Positions 35,687-43,976 of a DNA stretch of 64,000 nucleotides are shown here, piece after piece. The notes below the pieces were generated by a model. That model searched no databases, had not been told where the DNA came from, and saw nothing but the letters and a program-made list of their open reading frames with translations. This DNA is from Ectopseudomonas toyotomiensis (GTDB lineage Bacteria > Pseudomonadota > Gammaproteobacteria > Pseudomonadales > Pseudomonadaceae). Position numbers and translations under genes: made by a program. The stretch is from positions 1 through 64,000 of the forward strand of contig NZ_FOXK01000005.1 in assembly GCF_900115695.1 (NCBI RefSeq). The letters run 5' to 3'. Position 1 is the first letter of the stretch. Every line of letters begins with the position of its first letter.

Positions 35687-37111
35687 TCAGATCACCCCCA
35701 AGGTCAGCGCCTTCAAGGTTGCCGCCGCGCGCGTCGAACACTGCAGCTTGCGGAACACGCTCTCGACGTGGGTGCGCACCGTGCTCGGGCTGATGCCCAG
35801 GTCGCGCGCCACTTCCTTGTTGCTGGCTCCGCTGCTGATGCGCTGCAGAATCTGCGTCTCGCGTTCGCTGAGCAGGCCGTTGCCGGGTTTGCTGACCAGT
35901 GGAGCCTGCTCGCCATGCGCGGCGCTGATCACCGCCTGGCAGGCGCGTGGGTCGAAGCGCCCCTGCTCGGCTTCATCCAGCAATACGTGGGCGGCCTGCT
36001 CATCGCTGAAGGCAGCGCGCCAGGGGCGTTCGCCACGCAGCGCCAGCCAGGCCAGCGCGGCGCTCAGCAGACGGTGTTCGGCCTGTAGGGCGTCGCCACT
36101 CAATGAGCGGAAATAGCCGCTGCCATCCAGTCGTTCGTAGGCATGCGCAGCCAGTTGTCCGGCTTCGTTCAGGCCGCCGATCTGGCTGCAGGCGCGGTGC
36201 GTCCAGTAGGGCACCAGGCGCACCGCTTCGAGATCACCATCGAGCAGCGGGCCGGGCGTGCTCCAGATTCGATTGGGCACGGCCGCCCGGCCCAGGCCAT
36301 GGATCAACGCGGCCTTGGCCAGCAGTTCGATACGCGCTTCGGGCAAGCCCCAGAGACGAGCAGCGTCGCGCACCAGGCTCGCGGCCTGGCGTGAATAGCC
36401 GGCCAGCCAGGGCAGTTTGAGGTCGATCACGTCACCCACCAGGGTCAGGGAAACCTCCGACCCGCCGACAGGCTGCGCGCCCTCGGGTATGCGCAGCGCT
36501 TGCAGCCAATCCGCTGCATGGCGGCTGAGCAGGTCGACGAGAGCAGCGGGATAACGACGATCACCCTGCGCGCCGATCCACTCCAGCGCCGCGTCCAGGC
36601 CGTGGGCCCGCGATAGAATTTCCAGATCGCCCGCCAACACGACCTGATACACCACCGGCGGGACATCGGGGTGGCGTAGGCCCAGCGGGCGGCCGCTACC
36701 GTCGAAGCACTCGAAGATATGGCGCAGACCTCGCTCGACTTCCACGCCCAGCGCCAGGGTGCGGGCGATATCGCCGGCAATCTCGCAATGCACTTGGGCC
36801 AGCGGCGTGGTACGCAGCATGGCACGTTGGCCGGCGGCATCCAGGGTTTGCGCCAGCATGGCGCGGCGGCCGCCGACGTCGTCACCGAGCAGACGCATGA
36901 AGCCGTCGGCGTTGGCGGTACAGCCGGACCAGCGCAACAGCGCCACCTGCCGAGCTGCATCGATTTGCGCCTGATCACCGCCACCGGCCTGTACCAGCCA
37001 TTGCGCCAGGCGCGCGGTACGCCGCGACTGATCGATGGGCTGGCCCATGCTCAGATCGCCGACCATGGCCAGTGCCAGCATGACGTCTTCCAGCGCGACG
37101 GCGTCATTCAC
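35687..37111 (-). CDS. LuxR-type regulator with two degenerate HD-GYP-like domains
   Basis: About 474 residues. The start is a GTG at 37111 preceded by AGGAG at 8 nt; the frame to 37210 begins with TTG and lacks a ribosome site. The first HD-GYP-like half ends with FECFDGSGRPLGL (about residues 134-146). The second has ALIHGLGRAAVPNRIW (about 268-283) and YERLDGSGYF (about 325-334). Against the family pattern HDIGK...HHERxDGxGYP, the metal-binding HD has become HG and GYP has become GYF, so phosphodiesterase activity is unlikely. A C-terminal LuxR/GerE helix-turn-helix follows (LSERETQILQRISSGASNKE, then LGISPSTVRTHVESVFRKL). It is probably a ligand-sensing transcription factor. It is divergent from an exported hydrolase 101 bp away, a candidate target. 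Confidence 0.85.
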   Translation of the reverse strand: MNDAVALEDVMLALAMVGDLSMGQPIDQSRRTARLAQWLVQAGGGDQAQIDAARQVALLRWSGCTANADGFMRLLGDDVGGRRAMLAQTLDAAGQRAMLRTTPLAQVHCEIAGDIARTLALGVEVERGLRHIFECFDGSGRPLGLRHPDVPPVVYQVVLAGDLEILSRAHGLDAALEWIGAQGDRRYPAALVDLLSRHAADWLQALRIPEGAQPVGGSEVSLTLVGDVIDLKLPWLAGYSRQAASLVRDAARLWGLPEARIELLAKAALIHGLGRAAVPNRIWSTPGPLLDGDLEAVRLVPYWTHRACSQIGGLNEAGQLAAHAYERLDGSGYFRSLSGDALQAEHRLLSAALAWLALRGERPWRAAFSDEQAAHVLLDEAEQGRFDPRACQAVISAAHGEQAPLVSKPGNGLLSERETQILQRISSGASNKEVARDLGISPSTVRTHVESVFRKLQCSTRAAATLKALTLGVI

Positions 37112-37212
37112 CTTGCAGCTCTCCTTTATTTGCAGGCCTCGGATAAACGACCGATACCGGGACACCGGCGCATTATCGACACTGAACTCCCCCAAGCACA
37201 GGAGATTCAATC

Positions 37213-37986
37213 ATGTTCAATACCAAGCCGCTGATCCTCGCCCTCGCCATCGCCAGCCCCTTCTTCGCATTCAATGTCCAGGCCGCCGACGCCAAGCCTT
37301 CGGTAGTTATCGTTCACGGCGCCTTCGCCGACGGTTCCGACTGGGCCAAGGTCGTGCCGCTGCTGCAGGATAAGGGCATCAAGGTTACCGTGGTGCAGAA
37401 CCCGCTGACCTCGCTGGCCGACGACGTCGCGGCCACCCAGCGCGTGCTGAACAATCAGGATGGCGACGTGGTACTGGTCGGCCACTCCTGGGGCGGCACG
37501 GTGATCAGCCAGGCCGGTAGCGACGACAAGGTGCGCAGCCTGGTCTATGTCGCGGCTTTCGCGCCGAATGCGGGCCAATCCACCGGCGAGCTGTACGGCG
37601 GCTATCCCACCGCGCCGGGCTCGAGCCAGATCGCGGCCGACAAGAACGGCTTCCTCTACCTGACGCCACAGGGCATGGCCGCCGACTTCGCGCAGGATCT
37701 GCCTGCCAAGCAGACGGCGATCATGACCGCCACGCAGGGCCCGATCCGCGCGGCGGCGTTCGATGACCGCACCAGCGTCGCGGCCTGGAAGCAGAAGCCG
37801 TCCTGGTACCTCGTCGCCAGCGACGACCGCATGATCGTGCCGGAAATGCAGCGCGACTTCGCCAAGAAGATCGGCGCGCAGACCACCGAGGTCGCCGCCA
37901 GCCACGTGCCGCAGCAGTCTCGCCCGAGCGATGTGGCCAAGGTGATCATCCAGGCGGTGGAGAAAACCCAGGCCGCTGCCAAATAA
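37213..37986 (+). CDS. Exported alpha/beta hydrolase
   Basis: A 257-residue protein. The signal peptide is MFNTKPLILALAIASPFFAF, with cleavage after NVQA. The mature domain has the oxyanion-hole segment VIVHGAFADGSDW and the nucleophile elbow GHSWGG. A later Asp (VASDDRM) and His (ASHVPQQS) complete a plausible triad. It belongs to the EstC/AB-hydrolase_6 type often labelled alpha/beta hydrolase family esterase. AGGAG precedes the ATG. It is divergent from the HD/LuxR regulator. Substrate unknown. A bidirectional terminator follows. Confidence 0.87.
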   Translation: MFNTKPLILALAIASPFFAFNVQAADAKPSVVIVHGAFADGSDWAKVVPLLQDKGIKVTVVQNPLTSLADDVAATQRVLNNQDGDVVLVGHSWGGTVISQAGSDDKVRSLVYVAAFAPNAGQSTGELYGGYPTAPGSSQIAADKNGFLYLTPQGMAADFAQDLPAKQTAIMTATQGPIRAAAFDDRTSVAAWKQKPSWYLVASDDRMIVPEMQRDFAKKIGAQTTEVAASHVPQQSRPSDVAKVIIQAVEKTQAAAK

Positions 37987-38005
37987 GGACGCAGCCGCCT
38001 GAATG

Positions 38006-38039
38006 AAAAATGCCGCACCCTAACGGGTGCGGCATTTTT
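38006..38039. terminator. Bidirectional terminator
   Basis: A 15-bp perfect stem, AAAAATGCCGCACCC/GGGTGCGGCATTTTT, lies between the convergent hydrolase and dehydrogenase genes, with T-runs in both directions. Confidence 0.95.
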
Positions 38040-38055
38040 CGTTGCAGCGTGCCGA

Positions 38056-39639
38056 TCAGCTCAGCGCGTCACGACTGTGCACGCCGTCGACCAGACGCTG
38101 GATACCCAGCGGGTTAGCGTTCTGCAGCGCCTCCGGCAGTACCTCGTCCGGGTAGTTCTGGTAGCAGACCGGACGCAGGAAGCGGTGGATCGCCAGGGTG
38201 CCGACCGAAGTACCGCGAGCGTCGGAAGTCGCCGGGTACGGGCCGCCATGGACCATGGAGTCGCAGACTTCCACACCGGTCGGGTAACCGTTGAGCAGTA
38301 TGCGGCCGGCTTTGACTTCCAGCAGCGGCAGCAAGTCGCGGAAGGTGGCGAGGTCTTCACGCTCGGCGATCAGGGTCGCGGTCAGCTGGCCGTGCATGCT
38401 CTGCAGGGCACGGGTCAGCTCGGTGCTGTCGGCGACTTCGACGACGATGGTGGTCGGGCCGAAGACTTCTTCCTGCAACAGGTGGTCGCCTTCGAGCAGC
38501 ATGCTCACGTCGGCCTTGAACAACTGCGGTTGCGCCTGGTTGCCGGCCTGCTCGTTGCCTGCCAGGCGGCTGACCTTGGCATGGCCGCTCAACTGCGCCA
38601 CACCGTTGGCGTAGCTGCGCAGGGTGCCGGCGTTGAGCATGGTCTGTGCCGGTTGCGCGCCGATGGCGTCGGCCAGGCCGGCGACGAAGTCGCTGAACTC
38701 GGCGCTGCGAATGCCGATGACCAGGCCCGGGTTGGTGCAGAACTGGCCGCAACCCAGCACCACGGAAGCAGCCAGCTCCTTCGCCACGGTGGCGCCACGC
38801 GCCTTCAGGGCGCCCGGCAGGACGATCACCGGGTTGACGCTGGACATCTCGGCGAACACCGGGATCGGCTGCGGACGGGCAGCAGCCATGTCGCACAGGG
38901 CACGACCGCCTTTCAGCGAACCGGTGAAGCCGACGGCCTGGATGGCCGGGTGCTTGACCAGAAGCTCGCCGACACCGCCACCAAAGATCATGTTGAACAC
39001 GCCCTTGGGCATGCCGGTTTTCTCGGCCGCGCGGATAACCGCATCGGCTACGCACTCGGCAGTAGCCATATGGCCGCTGTGCGCCTTGAACACCACCGGG
39101 CAGCCGGCGGCCAGGGCCGACGCGGTGTCACCACCGGCGGTGGAGAAGGCCAGCGGGAAGTTGCTGGCACCGAACACGGCAACCGGGCCGACACCGATCT
39201 GGTACTGACGGATATCCGGACGCGGCAGCGGCTGGCGATCCGGCAGGGCGCGGTCGATGCGCGCACCGTAGAAGTCGCCACGGCGCAGCACCTTGGCGAA
39301 CAGGCGCATCTGGCCACTTGTACGACCACGCTCACCCTGGATGCGGGCAGCCGGCAGTGCGGTTTCGCGGCAGACCAGGGCAACGAAGTCGTCACCGAGG
39401 GCATCGATCTCGTCGGCGATGGCTTCGAGAAACTCGGCGCGGCGCACGGCCGACAGGTTGCGATAGATCGGATAAGCGGCAGCGGCAGCCTGGGCGGCAG
39501 CGTCGACTTCTTCCGGCGTGGCCTGGATGAAGGTGTACGGCAGCGCTTCACCGCTGCTGGCGTCGAGGCTCTTGTGGAGGGCGGTGCCGGCGGCGCGGCG
39601 CTCACCGCCGATGTAATTGTGGCCAGTCAGACTCAGCAT
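38056..39639 (-). CDS. Aldehyde dehydrogenase, 2,5-dioxovalerate (alpha-ketoglutaric semialdehyde) type
   Basis: A 527-residue NADP-type aldehyde dehydrogenase. The catalytic glutamate is in FAEMSSVNPVIVLP and the cysteine in GCGQFCTNPGLVIG. The start LTGHNYIGGERRAAG followed by GEALPYTFIQAT and the missing canonical LELGG pattern are typical of alpha-ketoglutaric semialdehyde dehydrogenases, used in hydroxyproline, glucarate and arabinose breakdown. None of the other pathway genes is adjacent, so it stands alone here. A strong dyad lies 107 bp upstream of its start. ATG at 39639 is preceded by AGGAGA. Confidence 0.88.
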   Translation of the reverse strand: MLSLTGHNYIGGERRAAGTALHKSLDASSGEALPYTFIQATPEEVDAAAQAAAAAYPIYRNLSAVRRAEFLEAIADEIDALGDDFVALVCRETALPAARIQGERGRTSGQMRLFAKVLRRGDFYGARIDRALPDRQPLPRPDIRQYQIGVGPVAVFGASNFPLAFSTAGGDTASALAAGCPVVFKAHSGHMATAECVADAVIRAAEKTGMPKGVFNMIFGGGVGELLVKHPAIQAVGFTGSLKGGRALCDMAAARPQPIPVFAEMSSVNPVIVLPGALKARGATVAKELAASVVLGCGQFCTNPGLVIGIRSAEFSDFVAGLADAIGAQPAQTMLNAGTLRSYANGVAQLSGHAKVSRLAGNEQAGNQAQPQLFKADVSMLLEGDHLLQEEVFGPTTIVVEVADSTELTRALQSMHGQLTATLIAEREDLATFRDLLPLLEVKAGRILLNGYPTGVEVCDSMVHGGPYPATSDARGTSVGTLAIHRFLRPVCYQNYPDEVLPEALQNANPLGIQRLVDGVHSRDALS

Positions 39640-39745
39640 GGCGTTCTCCTGTCAGTGGATGGCGAACAAGGCGCCACCGGGACATTGAATGAGACCCGGC
39701 TGCGGTGCCGGGATCCACAACCGCCTGCGCAGTTGTAGGACGTAT

Positions 39746-39763
39746 GATAAGTGACAACTTATC
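39746..39763. promoter_or_regulatory. Perfect 18-bp dyad upstream of the dehydrogenase
   Basis: GATAAGT-GACA-ACTTATC, with further partial symmetry CGTATG...CATACG outside. It lies in the promoter region of the leftward dehydrogenase gene. The shape suits a GntR/FadR-type operator. No such regulator is encoded next to it. Confidence 0.6.
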
Positions 39764-40046
39764 CTTTTGTCCTCCCATACGAACGTAGAAGCCGGGCTTA
39801 AGTTGAAAATCTTTTTCGGGAATCCGCGGCGGGCCGTTACAGGTGAGCGCGTTCATCACGCAGAAGAGCGGCAGGTGCAGCAGACGAGGGGGCCGACCAG
39901 CAAGGCGCTGACTCAGCGCTCGAACCTGTTCGATCGGCAGATCAGGTATGGATAGGGATCACCCAGTCAATCGACTACAGCGCCCGTCACCAGAGGACGT
40001 GCATGACTCGCTGACCACCAGAAGCAGCAATACGCACTGCGCGATG
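39764..40046. other. Intergenic stretch without a recognisable gene
   Basis: This part of the 454-bp gap between the dehydrogenase start and the pelG stop shows no convincing coding frame. Short frames on both strands lack ribosome sites and protein-like composition. Confidence 0.6.
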
Positions 40047-40070
40047 GTGAGCCGGGGATCCCCGGCTCAC
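40047..40070. repeat. Perfect 24-bp palindrome 3' of pelG
   Basis: The half-site GTGAGCCGGGGA is followed by its exact reverse complement with no spacer. It lies 24 bp after the pelG stop. It could end the pel message, but there is no T-run in either direction. Confidence 0.6.
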
Positions 40071-40093
40071 GTGAAGGTCTTGCCCAGCCGCCA

Positions 40094-41464
40094 TCAGCGG
40101 CTGAGCATGAAGGTTTCGAACTCGAGATCGTCCAGCGCCTCGTTGAGACGATACAACCCCAGGAGCACGCACAGCAGCAGCGACAGGGTGAAGCCATAGC
40201 CGAAGAATGTCGGGCCAAGCATCTGGCTGAACAGGGTCAGCGCACCGTTTGCCAGGACGAAGAGAACGCAGAGTTCGAGGACGATGGCGCGCTTGTCCAG
40301 ATAGAAGAACACGTTGAGCAAGGCCATGAATACCACCTGAATGCTCACGCCGATCACGTCGATATAGAACAGCGGCAGGTAGTAGTGCGAGATGCCGAGC
40401 CAGGACAACAACTGCGGCGCCAGCAGAAACAGCAGAACCAGGGTCAGCCCCTGGACCTTGCAGATTTCCATCAGACCCTGGCGAATCGCCAGGATCATCT
40501 GCTCCTTGAGCCAGCCGATGTGCTGCAGGGTTTCCCCGCCGCGGATCGCGTCATAGACCCGCTCGTACCACTCGGCGAAGTCGGTTTCGATACGTACCAG
40601 AAACACCGCCATGCCGGGGATGATCGACAGATAGGCGAGGAAGATCGGCAGGTCATAGAGGATCGATGCGCGCAATGGGCCGATCACGGCTTCGGAAGTC
40701 GAGGGGTTGAACCAGAAGATGAACTTGTCGATCCAGATACCCAGGTTGTAGCACAGCCCTGTCAGCAGCAGGCTGCCGAATACCTGACGGCGCTTGAGGA
40801 AATCGAACGCGACCAGGCGCTCGGCCGGGTACTCGCGAAGGATGTCGAAGAGGAAGATGAACAGCAGGCTGGAGTGACCGATCAGCAGGCCCAGCAGCAG
40901 GCCGTCGATATTGAGAAAGCGCAGCAGATAGGCCGAGGCGACCATCAGCGAGTAGCCGAGGAACATCACGCCGAGAATGCGGTTGTAGGCCTTCATCCCC
41001 GACAGGAAGATGATCACCAGCCACAGGTTGCACAGCACCACGAAGTTGGCCATCACCAGCAGGCGATAGGAAAACGACTGATCGAACAGCAAGCCCAACA
41101 CGCAGATTGCCAGCAGCCCCGAGACGATCGTTACCAGCAGCAGTATGCCCACCAGGTTGGGCAGGATCAGGTCCAGGCGTTTCTCGAACAACCGGTCGGA
41201 GACGAAGCGGGTGAAGAACAGCTGCAGCCCGCCGGTGAGAATCAGCGACGTGGCCATCAGGTAGGTCACGGTGACCAGGAACTGGCCGATCAGCGTTTCC
41301 GGCAGCACCGCCCCCAGGCTCAGTACACCGATGAGCATCACGCTGATGATCGACAACACCCAAGGGCCGGAACTGATCAGGCCGGCATACAGGTAGGCGC
41401 GCATCGTCGATGTATAGGAGTCCTTGGACAGGATCTTCCTCAGTTCAAAGCCTATACCCGCCAT
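40094..41464 (-). CDS. pelG: Pel exopolysaccharide inner-membrane transporter PelG
   Basis: A 456-residue polytopic protein with about 12 helices, of the MOP/Wzx-like superfamily. The N-terminus MAGIGFELRKILSKDSY is the PelG signature. It is thought to move nascent Pel polymer across the inner membrane with PelD, PelE and PelF. The ATG overlaps the pelF stop (TAATG). Last gene of the pelABCDEFG operon. Confidence 0.95.
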   Translation of the reverse strand: MAGIGFELRKILSKDSYTSTMRAYLYAGLISSGPWVLSIISVMLIGVLSLGAVLPETLIGQFLVTVTYLMATSLILTGGLQLFFTRFVSDRLFEKRLDLILPNLVGILLLVTIVSGLLAICVLGLLFDQSFSYRLLVMANFVVLCNLWLVIIFLSGMKAYNRILGVMFLGYSLMVASAYLLRFLNIDGLLLGLLIGHSSLLFIFLFDILREYPAERLVAFDFLKRRQVFGSLLLTGLCYNLGIWIDKFIFWFNPSTSEAVIGPLRASILYDLPIFLAYLSIIPGMAVFLVRIETDFAEWYERVYDAIRGGETLQHIGWLKEQMILAIRQGLMEICKVQGLTLVLLFLLAPQLLSWLGISHYYLPLFYIDVIGVSIQVVFMALLNVFFYLDKRAIVLELCVLFVLANGALTLFSQMLGPTFFGYGFTLSLLLCVLLGLYRLNEALDDLEFETFMLSR

Positions 41465-42990
41465 TACGCGCTCTCCGTGCCTTCGCGATACAACTCGCGA
41501 TAGCGCGCGAGCATCAGTTCTTCGGTGTAGTAACGCCGCACACGCTCAAGGCCGACAGCCTGCGCAGCCTTCCAGCGCTCCGGGTTGCGCAACAGCGAGA
41601 GAATGGCGCGCGAGGTGGCCTGCGGGTCGGCAATTGCTACCACCTCCCCCGCCGTACCGAGCTGGCGATCCTCCTGCGTGGAGCCTTCGACCAGCTCGCG
41701 ACACGAGCCGACGTCACTGGTCACCACTGGCGTGCCGGCCGCCCAGGCCTCAAGTACCACCAGCGGCTGCGCCTCACTGATCGACGTCAGCACCATCACG
41801 CCCAGTTGCGGTACGACTTCGCGCACCTGGCGGAAGCCGAGAAAACGCACCTTGTCCTGCAGCCCCAGGCTGGCCACCAGGCTGTGGCACTCGGCCGCGT
41901 AATCCGGATCTTCTTCTTCCGGCCCGACGATCCAGCCCTCGGCTTCGGGTATGACGCTGACCACACCACGGATGGCGCGGATGAAGGTTTTGACGTCCTT
42001 GATCGGTACCACCCGCCCAACCAGGCCGGCCACCGGCGGCACGCCTTCTGGCCGGCTGAGCAGCGCCTGATCCCAACTGGCCAGATCGATGCCATTGGGA
42101 ATGACCCTAGTACGCTCCTCAGGAGCGCCATCGAGAACCTGACGCCGCCTGTTGCCCTCGTACAGCGCGATGATGGAGTGCGCAGATCGGTAGGTGATCA
42201 GCCCAATACGCTCGAAGAAGCGGATCCACAATCTACGGATGTAGCTGACCTCCGCATCGAGGCCGGTGCTCAGGCGCTCGTCGGGGCTTTCGGCGATCCA
42301 GCCCGCCTGCGCCAGATCGATCTTGCGTTCCTTGGTATAGATACCGTGCTCGCTGAGCAGGTAGTAACAACCCCAACGGCGCTGCAATACGCTGCCCAAC
42401 ATGCCCGCATATCCGGTAGAGATGGAATGCAGCATGCGCGCGCGCGGTAGCGTTTTGGACACCTCCGCAAGCATGAACAGCGGCGCCTGCATGGAGCGCA
42501 GCGTCCAGAAGTAATTGACGAACGACGGATCGGCGCAATGCTGGGTATAACCATCGACGATGGCGTCCCAGCTGGCACGACTTTGCAGGAAGGCCTCACG
42601 GCCGATGCGTCCGGCAGCCAGGGTATCGACGAATGCATCGCCCTGCTCAGTGCTGGGTTCCTCCGGGTTGTGCAGGAAACGGTGCACATCCAGCATCAGC
42701 TCGGCCAGCTCAGCGCTCGCACGGGTACTGGTGGTGGGAATCGAACTCCAGGAGTCTTCGAGGAAATGCTCCTGAATGTGCACCACGTTGTCCGGGATAG
42801 CGTAATGGCGCTTGCCGTAGGCCTCCTTCTGACCGCCGATGAACAGCACCGAGAAAGTCAGCTCAGGCAGCCCCAGGATCAGCTGGTTGATCCAGCTAGA
42901 CACGCCCCCACGCACATAGGGCCAGGTCCCCTCTAGCAACAGACAGACATCGACGCTCTGTACGTCAGGAACAGCGGATTTCTCACTCAT
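41464..42990 (-). CDS. pelF: Pel glycosyltransferase PelF
   Basis: A 508-residue cytosolic GT4 glycosyltransferase that polymerises Pel from UDP-N-acetylhexosamine. The N-terminus has LLEGTWPYVRGGVSSWINQL. The EX7E catalytic/nucleotide motif appears as SISEAQPLVVLEAWAAGTPV. RVVPIKDVKTFIRAIRG is also conserved. Its start overlaps the pelE stop (ATGA) and its stop overlaps the pelG start. Length equals P. aeruginosa PelF (about 507). Confidence 0.96.
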   Translation of the reverse strand: MSEKSAVPDVQSVDVCLLLEGTWPYVRGGVSSWINQLILGLPELTFSVLFIGGQKEAYGKRHYAIPDNVVHIQEHFLEDSWSSIPTTSTRASAELAELMLDVHRFLHNPEEPSTEQGDAFVDTLAAGRIGREAFLQSRASWDAIVDGYTQHCADPSFVNYFWTLRSMQAPLFMLAEVSKTLPRARMLHSISTGYAGMLGSVLQRRWGCYYLLSEHGIYTKERKIDLAQAGWIAESPDERLSTGLDAEVSYIRRLWIRFFERIGLITYRSAHSIIALYEGNRRRQVLDGAPEERTRVIPNGIDLASWDQALLSRPEGVPPVAGLVGRVVPIKDVKTFIRAIRGVVSVIPEAEGWIVGPEEEDPDYAAECHSLVASLGLQDKVRFLGFRQVREVVPQLGVMVLTSISEAQPLVVLEAWAAGTPVVTSDVGSCRELVEGSTQEDRQLGTAGEVVAIADPQATSRAILSLLRNPERWKAAQAVGLERVRRYYTEELMLARYRELYREGTESA

Positions 42991-43976
42991 AACCAGTATC
43001 TTGCCAAAGCCGCGAAGGGGGGACGTTGCAACAGCTCGGCCGGCATCGTCGCCAACATGTCTGGAATTTCCTCATAGCGTTGACGCAAAAACGCGATCTC
43101 GGCCCGATACGGCGCCAACTGCACCGCATCCATCCCGGCCTGTGCCGACTGGTCGAACTGCGCCAACGCCTCGTCGAGATTGCCCTGCTCCATGGCGATA
43201 CGCCCGGCCAACAAGTGCAGCTCACCACCCGAGTTGCCCTGCAGCGCCGCCATCACATGGCTCCAGGCCTGCTGCAGCACGTGCTCCAGAACACTGCCCT
43301 GGGCCAGGCCGACATAGGCAAGCTCCCAGTACCAACGCGCCAGTTGCCCATGCAGGGCGAACTGGCGGTCCGTGCTGGCGCTCTCCATATCTGCCAGAGC
43401 GCGCTCGATACGCTGGTTGATTCGGCTTTCACGCTGATCGAGCATCGAGTAGGCCAGCAAACGCACGTCGTCAGATGGATCGCGCAGCGCCAGCTTGAGA
43501 ATCGGGATGGCCTCCTTGCTGCGCATGCGTCGTGTGGCGAAGATCGCCGTCAGGCGCTGATCGGGGTCACGCGCATGACGCAACACGTCCTGAAGGCCAC
43601 CATCGCTGAACATCAACTCCTGCTTGCGCTCACGCGGTCGGAAAGGCAGCTCGGGAACGGCGGTCGCCTCCCAAGACTGCACCTTGCGCTTGCGCGGCAA
43701 GTAGAGGGCGGGAAACAACGCCAGCGCCACGCCGATCATGCCGATCAGGGGGATGAAGAACGAGATGCTGAAAATGAACAGCAGGCTCCAAGGCAAGGGG
43801 TAGCGATAGCGGCGCGGCAGCAGCAGCCAGATCCCGGCAGCCAGCATCGCACTGCCCAGGCCATGCGCGGAGGCATAGAGCAACGCGGCCTGATGAATCG
43901 GGAGATCGCTGACCGCACTGGCCCAGCTCCCGACCTCGAGCAGCGCAGCGCCGCTAAACAGCCACTTGCTGATCAT
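42987..43976 (-). CDS. pelE: Pel biosynthesis protein PelE
   Basis: A 329-residue inner-membrane protein. Two or three N-terminal helices (about 5-20, 31-52 and 62-93) are followed by a cytoplasmic helical-repeat region resembling TPR, with RHARDPDQRLTAIFATRRMR and GRIAMEQGNLDEALAQFDQS. PelE forms the inner-membrane Pel synthase complex with PelD, PelF and PelG. It overlaps pelD by 23 bp and pelF by 4 bp, indicating tight translational coupling. Identified mainly from position and architecture. Confidence 0.9.
   Translation of the reverse strand: MISKWLFSGAALLEVGSWASAVSDLPIHQAALLYASAHGLGSAMLAAGIWLLLPRRYRYPLPWSLLFIFSISFFIPLIGMIGVALALFPALYLPRKRKVQSWEATAVPELPFRPRERKQELMFSDGGLQDVLRHARDPDQRLTAIFATRRMRSKEAIPILKLALRDPSDDVRLLAYSMLDQRESRINQRIERALADMESASTDRQFALHGQLARWYWELAYVGLAQGSVLEHVLQQAWSHVMAALQGNSGGELHLLAGRIAMEQGNLDEALAQFDQSAQAGMDAVQLAPYRAEIAFLRQRYEEIPDMLATMPAELLQRPPFAALARYWL

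Noticed and set aside
28129..39738. Long antisense frames over pauC, gabT, gabD and the 2,5-dioxovalerate-type dehydrogenase
   Set aside because: Each mirrors a clearly recognised enzyme gene on the other strand; they have no ribosome sites and atypical composition.
39767..40199. Small plus-strand frames between the dehydrogenase and pelG
   Set aside because: No ribosome sites, arginine/serine-rich composition, and part runs antisense to the pelG 3' end.
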